Origin: an uncultured Clostridium sp.
GTDB lineage: Bacteria; Bacillota; Clostridia; TANB77; CAG-508
DNA length: 37,266 bases
Direction of reading: 5' to 3'
NCBI GenBank assembly: GCA_946578345.1
Contig: CAMOBD010000010.1
Location: 1-37,266 of the forward strand
Position 1 is the first letter of the stretch. Every line of letters starts with the position of its first letter. Positions 10,902-18,337 of the stretch are shown piece after piece. The position numbers and the translations under genes were made by a program. The notes beneath the pieces are model-generated. The model ran no database searches, was not told the DNA's origin, and was given only the letters and a program-made list of their open reading frames with translations.

Positions 10902-11031
10902 GAACAAAGGGGACGGAGCATTCGTTCGTACTTATCCACATTAGTATTTGAAATTGTGGATAACCTGAAACAAGAGGGACACACCTAAACTAAAATGTTA
11001 TAAAACATTTATAGGTGTGTCCCTTTTGTTC
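10902..11031. repeat. Family B hairpin element (GGGGAC type), compound copy
   Basis: The element begins at GAACAAAGGGGAC and ends at GTCCCTTTTGTTC, which are near-perfect complements. Inside are three further hairpins: CGAAC/GTTCG around the first GGGGACGGAGCA, TTATCCACA/TGTGGATAA in the middle, and GGGACACACCTA/TAGGTGTGTCCC at the end. It sits directly behind the surface-protein operon stop codon, and the last stem followed by TTTTG could end transcription. Related elements lie near 13880, 26693, 29709 and 30674. Confidence 0.7.
10975..11028 (+). terminator. Probable intrinsic terminator of the surface-protein operon
   Basis: GGGACACACCTA pairs with TAGGTGTGTCCC, with further A/T pairing in between (AAATG.../CATTT), followed by TTTTGTT. 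It is also the last hairpin of the family B element at this site, so it may serve as both repeat and terminator. Confidence 0.6.
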
Positions 11032-11079
11032 ATAGTTAAAGGTCTTCAAATTATGCATGCCCTGTAACTAACTATGAAC
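11028..11079. repeat. 11-bp perfect inverted repeat in the intergenic region
   Basis: GTTCATAGTTA and TAACTATGAAC are exact complements separated by 30 nt. The repeat abuts the end of the family B element. No role is evident. The remainder of the 500-bp gap before spoIIE holds AT-rich sequence and the promoter at 11223-11255. Confidence 0.5.
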
Positions 11080-11222
11080 TGATTTTCAATGTTTTTTACC
11101 TCAAAATCTTGAAAAAAACGCTATTTTGCGATAAAATAGTAAGTACAAATTGTTAGAAAAGAAAATAAAAGACAAGAACACATCACATTTTGTAAAAAAC
11201 TTTTTTATATTATGGATTAAAT

Positions 11223-11255
11223 GTGACAAAAAAGTATTTTCAAATGAACTATAAT
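11223..11255 (+). promoter_or_regulatory. Candidate Spo0A-type promoter of spoIIE (21-bp spacing)
   Basis: GTGACA (11223-11228) and TATAAT (11250-11255) are 21 bp apart, with TGTGACAAA overlapping the -35 region. Bacillus spoIIE and spoIIG promoters are known for sigma-A-like elements spaced 21-22 bp apart and activated by Spo0A at TGTCGAA-like boxes. The match to the 0A box here is partial, so the Spo0A link is an inference from spacing and from the gene served. Confidence 0.45.
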
Positions 11256-11400
11256 TAAGTAGCATTAAGTTAGCTACATACACAAAAGAGAAACACGAGG
11301 AAAGACATTAATGCATAAATAAAGGTATGATACAAAAAACAGTTATGCATAAAGTTAAATCACAACATTGTATTACTACCTAAGAAAGGTGAGTGTGATT

Positions 11401-13887
11401 ATGTTTCAAAATATAAGTAGGGATGGGCTAAATAATCAATACGATTATGAAGAAGAAAATAAAAAAGTTAGTACAAAAGATGTGTTAAAAAGATTATTTG
11501 CAAAGCAAAATATATTCTTATATATTGTGACCTTCATGGTATCTATGGTAGGTCTTGATGATAGTAGCCTTATGTTTACATTAGCGCCATTTGGACTAGC
11601 TATGATAGCAGCGGCTCTGAGCAACAATAGGCCAATAGGTATAATGTATGTTTTAACACTTATAGGCACATTTATTAGATTTGGATTTAATGATCTTCTT
11701 GTATATTTTATAACTTCACTTGTGTTTTTTGTAGCAGTACTTATTATTAGACCAAGACTGCAAGAGGAAGTAAATGAGAAAAAGAAGATTGGTGCACATT
11801 TATTTTTTGCAGTGGTAATTGTTCAAATAGTGCCTAAGATTTTTGGAACATTACTAGTATTTGATATATTAACAAGTATAATGCTTGGAATGACATCATA
11901 CATATTCTATAAAATTTTTGTAAATGCAATCACAATGATAATAGATTTTGGAACTAGAAGAGCATTTACTATAGAGGAAGTAATTGGTACAAGCCTTTTG
12001 CTATCAATTGCAGTTACAGTATTTGGAGATCTAAATATATTTGGATATAATATAAAAAATATACTTAGCATATTAATTGTTTTAGTATTAGGATGGAAAA
12101 ACGGTATGCTTGTTGGTGCAACTGGAGGAATAACAATAGGAGTTGTACTTGGAGTAATAACAGGTTCAGAACCTGTGATGATTGCAGCATATGCTATATC
12201 TGGATTAATTGCAGGACTTTTAAACAGATTTGGAAGAATAGGTGTAATAGTAGGATTTGCTATTGGAAATGTAGTATTTGCATATGCTACAAATGGAAAT
12301 TCAGCACAATTAATAATGTTTCAAGAAATATTAATAGCATCATTAGGACTACTTGCAATGCCTAAAAATATTGAGATTAATATAGAAGATTTGGTAGGAA
12401 GTACAAAACTTTTACCAGAGACAACAGAAAAAGACTTAGAAGGAAATAAAGACACAATATACAAGCTAAATAGTATATCAGAAACAATATTTGATATGGC
12501 AGAGAGCTATAGAGAAGCAGCTGCAACAATACTTACAGAAAAAGAATTAAAAGAGCAAGAGAAGAATAATATAGATATTTTTGTGGAAGAACTTAAAAAG
12601 AACATAGAAAATTTAGAAGATAATATGCTTTATGATGAAATGTATTATCCTACGGAACAACTAGTTACAGACATTTTTAACTATTTGTTAGAGAATGACA
12701 TTATAACAGAAAGAGAATTTATAAAAATACTAGAAAAGAATAACAACTATATAGTTGGATTTGATAATACTAAAACACAGGCAAAAGAAGATGTATATCA
12801 AATTGTAAAAGCAATTAACTATTCATATAGAGTAAGTAAAATCAACTTTATATGGAAAAAGAAACTAGATGAGAGCAAAAAGAATGTGTCAGAACAATTA
12901 AAAGGAGTTTCACAAGTAATATCAAAAGTTGCAGAAGATATAAATAAAGAAGAGGAGCAATTCCTTGATAAAAAGAAAGAAATCATGAAATTGCTTGAGC
13001 AAAAAGAAATAGAAATAAAAAATATTGAAATAGAGCAAAAAGATTCTGGAAGATATATAGTAGAAGTATATACTGATAAATGCGGTAATCCAGATGGTAC
13101 AGAGTGTGATATAAAGAAAATATGCAAGATACTTAGTAAAGCATTAGAACAAAAAATGGTAATGCAAAAACAGGAATGCGGAATAAGATTAAATAAAGAC
13201 ATATGCAAATTTACATATATATCTGATGATAATTACAATATACAAATAGGAACAGCAAAATCAACAAAATCTGGCTCATCAGTATCAGGAGATAGCATAT
13301 TACAAATAAAATTAGAAGATGGAAAATACTTGTTAGCTCTAAGTGACGGAATGGGCTCAGGACCAGAAGCAATGAAAAGCAGTAAGATAGCAGTAAAAAT
13401 GCTAGAGAGATTATTGACAGCAGGATTTGATAAAGACGTATCTTTAAAACTAATAAACTCTACTTTATCAGCAAATACAGAAGATGACATGTTTGCTACA
13501 TTAGACATTGAAATACTAGACTTATATAATGGCAATATGGAATTTATAAAAAATAGTGCTTGTCCTACATATGTAAAAAGAGGAAGAGACATACAATTAC
13601 TAAAATCAATGTCACTACCAACAGGAATTTTAAATGATGTGGACTTAGTTGTATATGACTATGATTTGCAAGATGGAGACATATTAGTAATGTGCACAGA
13701 TGGAGTAATAGACTCAAATAAAGAATTTGTAAATAAACAATTATGGCTAAGATATTTATTAGAAGACATTGAAACAAACGACGCACAAAAAATAGCAGAC
13801 ATTATTATAGGAGAAGCAATAGACAACGACTTTGGCAACCAAAAAGACGACATGAGTGTAATAGTTGCGAAGATTACGAAAAAATGA
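11401..13887 (+). CDS. spoIIE: Stage II sporulation protein E, membrane-bound PP2C phosphatase
   Basis: SpoIIE dephosphorylates the anti-anti-sigma factor SpoIIAA, releasing sigma-F in the forespore; it also associates with the division septum in Bacillus. The protein is about 828 aa, the normal family length. Roughly ten hydrophobic segments fill residues 35-320 and a coiled linker region follows to about 600. A C-terminal PP2C domain carries LALSDGMGSGPEA (metal-binding Asp), FATLDIEIL, and the late motif DGDILVMCTDGVID. I prefer the ATG at 11401, preceded by AAAGGTGAG at good spacing, over an upstream in-frame TTG at 11368 that has no binding site. The gene stands alone with its own promoter and terminator. 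Its presence is strong evidence for an endospore former. Confidence 0.95.
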   Translation: MFQNISRDGLNNQYDYEEENKKVSTKDVLKRLFAKQNIFLYIVTFMVSMVGLDDSSLMFTLAPFGLAMIAAALSNNRPIGIMYVLTLIGTFIRFGFNDLLVYFITSLVFFVAVLIIRPRLQEEVNEKKKIGAHLFFAVVIVQIVPKIFGTLLVFDILTSIMLGMTSYIFYKIFVNAITMIIDFGTRRAFTIEEVIGTSLLLSIAVTVFGDLNIFGYNIKNILSILIVLVLGWKNGMLVGATGGITIGVVLGVITGSEPVMIAAYAISGLIAGLLNRFGRIGVIVGFAIGNVVFAYATNGNSAQLIMFQEILIASLGLLAMPKNIEINIEDLVGSTKLLPETTEKDLEGNKDTIYKLNSISETIFDMAESYREAAATILTEKELKEQEKNNIDIFVEELKKNIENLEDNMLYDEMYYPTEQLVTDIFNYLLENDIITEREFIKILEKNNNYIVGFDNTKTQAKEDVYQIVKAINYSYRVSKINFIWKKKLDESKKNVSEQLKGVSQVISKVAEDINKEEEQFLDKKKEIMKLLEQKEIEIKNIEIEQKDSGRYIVEVYTDKCGNPDGTECDIKKICKILSKALEQKMVMQKQECGIRLNKDICKFTYISDDNYNIQIGTAKSTKSGSSVSGDSILQIKLEDGKYLLALSDGMGSGPEAMKSSKIAVKMLERLLTAGFDKDVSLKLINSTLSANTEDDMFATLDIEILDLYNGNMEFIKNSACPTYVKRGRDIQLLKSMSLPTGILNDVDLVVYDYDLQDGDILVMCTDGVIDSNKEFVNKQLWLRYLLEDIETNDAQKIADIIIGEAIDNDFGNQKDDMSVIVAKITKK

Positions 13888-13973
13888 AACAAAGGGGACG
13901 GAGCATTTGTTTCATTTTTGAAACGAAAGGGACACACCTAGAATGTGATATCGCATTTTAGGTGTGTTTTTTT
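13880..13973 (+). terminator. Family B hairpin followed by intrinsic terminator after spoIIE
   Basis: GAAACAAA (13886-13893) and TTTGTTTC (13906-13913) flank GGGGACGGAGCA, overlapping the spoIIE stop codon. Next comes a second stem, ACACACCTA/TAGGTGTGT (13932-13967), followed by TTTTTT, a textbook terminator. The sequence GGGACACACCTA is shared with the element behind the surface-protein operon. Confidence 0.75.
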
Positions 13974-13983
13974 GCGAAAATTG

Positions 13984-14012
13984 TTGTAATTAGTCCAAAA
14001 AAATGATATAGT
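13984..14012 (+). promoter_or_regulatory. Promoter of the WG-repeat gene
   Basis: TTGTAA (13984-13989) and TATAGT (14007-14012) are separated by 17 bp, about 45 nt upstream of the ATG at 14059. Confidence 0.6.
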
Positions 14013-14058
14013 ATATGTGCAGAATACTAACTTTTGAAGGAAGGAATGATGTTATAGC

Positions 14059-15591
14059 ATGAGTAGAGGCAGAAGGTATGATGGAGAACAAAAGCTAAAC
14101 TTAAAAAAAGTGTTTGCAGTGATTATAGCAATTGCAGTAATAATTATGTTTTTTATAGGAATTAGCAAATTGTTTGATTCAGAAGAAAGTACAACAGAAA
14201 AAACAGTGGCATTAAGATATTTTCCTGTTTATACAGAAGGAAAATGGGGAGTTATAGATTCAAGAGGTAATATAATAATTAATCCAGAATATGATGAATA
14301 TATAGTTATTCCAGATAATACAAAGGGGTTATTTATATGTACAACTGATGTTAATTATGATGATGGTACATATGAGACAAAAATATTAAATGAGAAAAAT
14401 GAAGAATTATTTACTGACTATGATACAGTAGAAGCTATAGAAAATTACGACAGCAGTAATAATTTATGGTATGAATCAGGTATTCTTAAGGTGTCTAAGG
14501 ACGGAAAATACGGAATAATAGATACAAATGGAGGACAAATAGTAAATTGTGAATATGATTCAATAACTGCTTTGAAAGGTGTTATAAATAGCTTGTTAAC
14601 ACAAAAAGACGGAAAGTATGGACTGGTTGACAATGTTGGAACTGTAATAATTAATAACGAATATGCAACTATAGAGCCAGTTTCAACTCAGTTCGAAAAT
14701 GGATATATAGTTAGAAATAATGATGGAAAATATGGTGTCATAAACTATACAAAAACAGTTGCAGTAGAAACAAAGTATGATGATATAAAAAATGTATATG
14801 GAAATGGAAAATATTACATTGTAAAAGAGGGAGACAATTGGGAAGTTATTGATACTGATGGAAATAAGTATTTATCAGGGAAATATGATGATATCGTGTC
14901 TATAAACGGAGAAAATGCAGTTGTAGTAAACGATAATAAATATGGTGTTGTAGGAATAACTGATGGTAAAAATATTATAGATACAAATTATAATAGTATA
15001 ACTTATGCTGCAGGCAACAATTATATAGTAAATAACAATGGAAAATATGGCATAATGAATTCTGATGGAAATACACCTGTTGATTTTAATTATTCTAATA
15101 TAGTCTATAGAAGTTCAGGAAACTTTTATGAGGCAACAAATGACGATTATACATCAGATTTAATAGATTCAGATTTAAATGTTAAGCTAACAAAGGTAAT
15201 TGTCTCTGAAGTAAATGAAACAAAAGGTTACATTAAAGTTAGAGTAGATGACACTAATAAATATTACAATTATAGGTTCGAAGAAAGAACAGCTCAAGAT
15301 GTATTTTCAAGCAACACAATTTTCTTAAGCAGAAATGAAGAAGGAAAATATGGGTTTGTAGACAGAAATGGAAATGTTGTTGTAAATTACATATATGATG
15401 ATGCAAGAGAGCAAAATGATTATGGATATGCTAGTGTAAAACAAAATGGATTATGGGGAGCAGTTGACTCTAATGGACAAGTGGCAATATCTCCATCATA
15501 TAATCTTGAAAACAATGCATTAGTTGAATTTATTGGAAAGTGGCATTTGGGAGAAGACTTGAATTTATATTACTTTACAGATAGTGAATAA
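14059..15591 (+). CDS. Membrane-anchored WG-repeat (KWG) protein
   Basis: The 510-aa protein has a short basic N-terminus, one transmembrane helix at about residues 18-37 (FAVIIAIAVIIMFFIGI), then a chain of about nine WG-type repeats. Each runs roughly GKYGVID..G..I....YD.I: for example EGKWGVIDSRGNIIINPEYD, DGKYGIIDTNGG, DGKYGLVDNVG, NGKYGIMNSDGN, EGKYGFVDRNGN and NGLWGAVDSNGQ. Such repeats form beta-rich surfaces and occur in many extracellular or periplasmic-type proteins, mostly of unknown role. Topology suggests the repeat part faces outward. GAAGGAAGG lies about 14 nt before this ATG, which is long; the next in-frame alternatives are not better. It is co-transcribed with the following gene (20-nt gap). 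Confidence 0.8.
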   Translation: MSRGRRYDGEQKLNLKKVFAVIIAIAVIIMFFIGISKLFDSEESTTEKTVALRYFPVYTEGKWGVIDSRGNIIINPEYDEYIVIPDNTKGLFICTTDVNYDDGTYETKILNEKNEELFTDYDTVEAIENYDSSNNLWYESGILKVSKDGKYGIIDTNGGQIVNCEYDSITALKGVINSLLTQKDGKYGLVDNVGTVIINNEYATIEPVSTQFENGYIVRNNDGKYGVINYTKTVAVETKYDDIKNVYGNGKYYIVKEGDNWEVIDTDGNKYLSGKYDDIVSINGENAVVVNDNKYGVVGITDGKNIIDTNYNSITYAAGNNYIVNNNGKYGIMNSDGNTPVDFNYSNIVYRSSGNFYEATNDDYTSDLIDSDLNVKLTKVIVSEVNETKGYIKVRVDDTNKYYNYRFEERTAQDVFSSNTIFLSRNEEGKYGFVDRNGNVVVNYIYDDAREQNDYGYASVKQNGLWGAVDSNGQVAISPSYNLENNALVEFIGKWHLGEDLNLYYFTDSE

Positions 15592-15611
15592 TTTTCTTAG
15601 GAGGAATTAAA

Positions 15612-16859
15612 TTGGAACTTATGACAAAGTATCAATATACATATTTTATTTATCCATATGTAATTGATGAAAAAGAGTACAAAAAATATTTGCAAGGATT
15701 ACTTAGGAATAAAAAATGCAAAATAAGATTTTTTGATAAACAAAAGGACATACATTTGTATACATATTTTTTACCCAGTATAAGAGAGTACATGTTTTGG
15801 TCATTTGGCTTGAACAAAGTAGGAATACGTGACTTTGAAAAAATGGATTCCACACTTAAAGCTACGATGTTATCAGAGCATGACTGTAATATATTTAATT
15901 ATGAACTTACAGAAAATCTGCAAGGAAAAGTTGATAAAGAAAGTGGCATATTTTTTGAGATATCTGAAATAAAAATAATATGTTTTAAATCAGGTGTATG
16001 CTTTTTAATGTTTAAGACTAACCTAGAAGGAAATAGTGGCTTCTCAGACCTATTAAATTTTAATTACAAATTTAGAGAAATTAATTCTCTATCATATAAT
16101 TTAAAGGATTATGAAAATATAAAAATCCAGTCAAGTTCTTTTAAAAATGTGAAAGATATATCAATGTTAATAAAAGAATTAACTGGTAAGGAAACTATCT
16201 CTAAGAAAGCTAATATAGGAAATGATAAATTTTTTGTGTATTCATATGCATGTCTAGACCAAAAGGACTGGAATGAGAATACAGAGAGTGATGCATTAAA
16301 TAATTTGTTTGAAAAGTATAGAAGTGTACAACCAGCAAATTCACAGATGATAGATGATGAATATGCAACTAAAAATAGCAATATAGAAGAAATAAAGAGT
16401 GTATATAAAAATCAATATATAAGATACGGATTTACAATGTCTAGTACAGTATTATTTACGTCCAATATAAATACTACTAATTTCACAGTAGTGCCTCAAA
16501 AATTTGAAAGTGAATATTTGTATATGTATATCTTAATCTTATACAAAAAAATGACTCTAAATAAACTAAATTATCAATTTAAAAATAAATTTAAAGAAGC
16601 AGAAAAAGGATTCCTTGATTTTGCAAAAAGACTTTGGATACAAGATATCACAAATGAGGAATTTGGAAATAGACTTGAAAAAGTATGGAACGAGAAATTG
16701 GATATAGAAAACACTTTTGTAAAGCTAAAAAGTGAATATGATGTTACATATAAAAAGTACAATGTAGAGGAATTAAATAAGAATAATATAGTTACTTTGG
16801 TAATTGTGGCAGTGATATTGGTCATTAATGTTATTGCAATTTGGATAGCTCAAAAATAA
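15612..16859 (+). CDS. Unknown tail-anchored protein
   Basis: I do not recognise this 415-aa protein. It has mixed alpha/beta character with many aromatic residues at the start (KYQYTYFIYPYV), a charged helical region at about 330-385, and one C-terminal transmembrane helix (VTLVIVAVILVINVIAIWIA) ending in QK. That layout suggests a cytoplasmic domain anchored by its tail. The start is TTG at 15612: AGGAGG lies seven nucleotides upstream, whereas the next ATG (15621) would be 16 nt away. It lies 20 nt downstream of the WG-repeat gene, so the two probably form one operon and may share a function. Its final codons overlap the left arm of a family A hairpin element. Confidence 0.65.
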   Translation: MELMTKYQYTYFIYPYVIDEKEYKKYLQGLLRNKKCKIRFFDKQKDIHLYTYFLPSIREYMFWSFGLNKVGIRDFEKMDSTLKATMLSEHDCNIFNYELTENLQGKVDKESGIFFEISEIKIICFKSGVCFLMFKTNLEGNSGFSDLLNFNYKFREINSLSYNLKDYENIKIQSSSFKNVKDISMLIKELTGKETISKKANIGNDKFFVYSYACLDQKDWNENTESDALNNLFEKYRSVQPANSQMIDDEYATKNSNIEEIKSVYKNQYIRYGFTMSSTVLFTSNINTTNFTVVPQKFESEYLYMYILILYKKMTLNKLNYQFKNKFKEAEKGFLDFAKRLWIQDITNEEFGNRLEKVWNEKLDIENTFVKLKSEYDVTYKKYNVEELNKNNIVTLVIVAVILVINVIAIWIAQK

Positions 16860-16969
16860 TTGGGTTTTGGCGTTGTTGAACTTCACATGCGAAAATCCTC
16901 AGCGTACACAAAGTACGCCTCCGGTTTTCTTGTTCGTTCGCCTAGCCAAAACACCAATTCTTTTTGAGC
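16848..16969 (+). repeat. Family A hairpin repeat, copy 1
   Basis: Conserved parts are TTTTGGCGTTGT at the left, CGTACACAAAGTACGCCTC at the centre and CGCCTAGCCAAAA at the right. CGTAC/GTACG forms the apical hairpin, and GAAAA/TTTTC flank it. Outside the frame, GCTCAAAAATAATTGG pairs with CCAATTCTTTTTGAGC with one mismatch. The left arm overlaps the stop codon of the upstream gene. It separates that gene from acpS. Confidence 0.8.
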
Positions 16970-16999
16970 ATATGAATAAGAGAATTGGAGGAAGAGAGT

Positions 17000-17422
17000 T
17001 TGAAAGTCACAACAGGCATTGATGTAATTGAAGTAGAGAGGATAAAAAAAGCTATTGAAGATTTAGGAGATAGCTTTTTAAATCGTATATATACAGAAAA
17101 AGAAATACAATACTGTGAAGATTCAAAAGCAATGAAATACCAGCATTATGCAGCAAGATTTGCAGCAAAAGAGGCAGTATTTAAAGCAATATCTGAGTTT
17201 GTTAACGGAAGAGAAGATGCTTTATGGAAAAACATTGAGGTTCTTAATAACGAGTGTGGAAAACCTTATATTAATGTGGATAAGTTAAGAGAAAATATTA
17301 GTAAAACTGTGGATAATTTTTCTTTGGAGAGCATAGATGTTAGTTTGTCACATATTGGGGAGCTTGCTGTGGCGAACACTGTTGTGATTTGGAGTGAAAG
17401 GAGAAGAGATGGAGCTTTTTGA
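17000..17422 (+). CDS. acpS: Holo-[acyl-carrier-protein] synthase
   Basis: AcpS transfers the 4'-phosphopantetheine arm from coenzyme A to a Ser of acyl carrier protein, activating fatty acid synthesis. The roughly 140-aa length is typical. The N-terminal TGIDVIEVERI holds the Mg-binding Asp, and RFAAKEAVFKAI holds the conserved Glu and Lys of the active site; the C-terminal SLSH...ANTVVIW also fits. The best start is TTG at 17000, eight nucleotides after GGAGG; an in-frame TTG at 16985 would place the binding site inside the gene. The stop overlaps the start of the tatD-family gene, implying coupled translation. Confidence 0.9.
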   Translation: MKVTTGIDVIEVERIKKAIEDLGDSFLNRIYTEKEIQYCEDSKAMKYQHYAARFAAKEAVFKAISEFVNGREDALWKNIEVLNNECGKPYINVDKLRENISKTVDNFSLESIDVSLSHIGELAVANTVVIWSERRRDGAF

Positions 17423-18200
17423 TTCGCATGCTCATTACAATGATGAGAAGTTTGATCAAGATAGAGAAGAGTTAATTCAAAAAATTTATGACTCTGGGGT
17501 AACCAGATTAATTAATGCTGGATATAGTTTAGAGTCTTCAAAATATGCTTTAGAAATTGCAAAAAAGTATGATTGGATGTATACGATTTCTGGAATTTCT
17601 CCAAACGATATTCCAGAAGAAAAAAGCAATCTTGAAGAGCAACTAAATGAGTTAGAAGAGTTTATAAATAAAGAATTGAATACTCATAAAATAGTAGCAA
17701 TTGGAGAAATAGGGTTAGATTATTATTGGGAAAAGGACGAAGACAAAAGAAATCTTCAAAAAGAAGCATTTATAAAGCAAATAGAGTTAGCAAATAAATT
17801 TAATTTGCCAATCGTAATCCACACAAGAGAAGCAGTGATGGATACTCTGCAAATACTAAAAGAACATAATGTAAAAAAGAAAGGTGTATTTCATTGCTGC
17901 CCATTAAATAGAGAATTAGTAAAAGAAGCACTAAAGTTGGAATTTTACATTTCTTTTGCTGGACCAGTAACATTTAAAAATTCCAAAAATGCAAATGAAA
18001 TAATAAAAATGGTGCCATTAGATAAGATTTTAATTGAGACAGATAGCCCATACTTATCGCCTGAACCTCATAGAGGAAAACGAAATGATTCTATAAATGT
18101 GAGGTATGTTGCAGAGAAAATTGCAGAAGTTAAGCAATTAAGCTTAGAGGAGATTGCTAAAATTACGTTTGAGAATGCAAGCAGTGTTTTTGGGATTTAA
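17409..18200 (+). CDS. tatD: TatD-family metal-dependent DNase/hydrolase
   Basis: The 263-aa protein matches the TatD family in length and motifs: DSHAHYND at the start (metal ligands), GEIGLDYYW, PIVIHTREA, the FHC motif, and ETDSPYLSPEPHRGKRN near the end. Family members are cytoplasmic TIM-barrel 3'-5' DNases linked to DNA repair; in Firmicutes the YabD/YcfH branch is common. ATG at 17409 is chosen because AAGGAG precedes it by five nucleotides; an in-frame GTG at 17394 lacks one. It overlaps acpS by 14 nt and is convergent with the MazF-like cassette. Confidence 0.9.
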   Translation: MELFDSHAHYNDEKFDQDREELIQKIYDSGVTRLINAGYSLESSKYALEIAKKYDWMYTISGISPNDIPEEKSNLEEQLNELEEFINKELNTHKIVAIGEIGLDYYWEKDEDKRNLQKEAFIKQIELANKFNLPIVIHTREAVMDTLQILKEHNVKKKGVFHCCPLNRELVKEALKLEFYISFAGPVTFKNSKNANEIIKMVPLDKILIETDSPYLSPEPHRGKRNDSINVRYVAEKIAEVKQLSLEEIAKITFENASSVFGI

Positions 18201-18283
18201 CAAAAAACAGTCTAAACAACATAGTATAAGTTACTATATTGATAACAAGAAAATTAAAAATGAAGAATTGTATAAATAGAAAC

Positions 18284-18310
18284 AGAGTGGAAGATATTAT
18301 CTTCCACTCT
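18284..18310. terminator. Bidirectional hairpin between tatD and the MazF-like cassette
   Basis: AGAGTGGAAGATA and TATCTTCCACTCT form a perfect 13-bp stem with a one-base centre. It lies between two convergent transcription units. U-tracts are weak on both sides, but the position and stem strength suggest it ends transcripts from both. Confidence 0.7.
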
Positions 18311-18337
18311 ATAAAGTCTAATAGCAGAATTTAAGAA

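Noticed and set aside
12093..12365. Plus-strand 90-codon Cys/Trp-rich open frame inside spoIIE
   Set aside because: It is out of frame within the membrane region of SpoIIE. Its cysteine and tryptophan content is the usual product of shifting Ile/Val/Gly codons.
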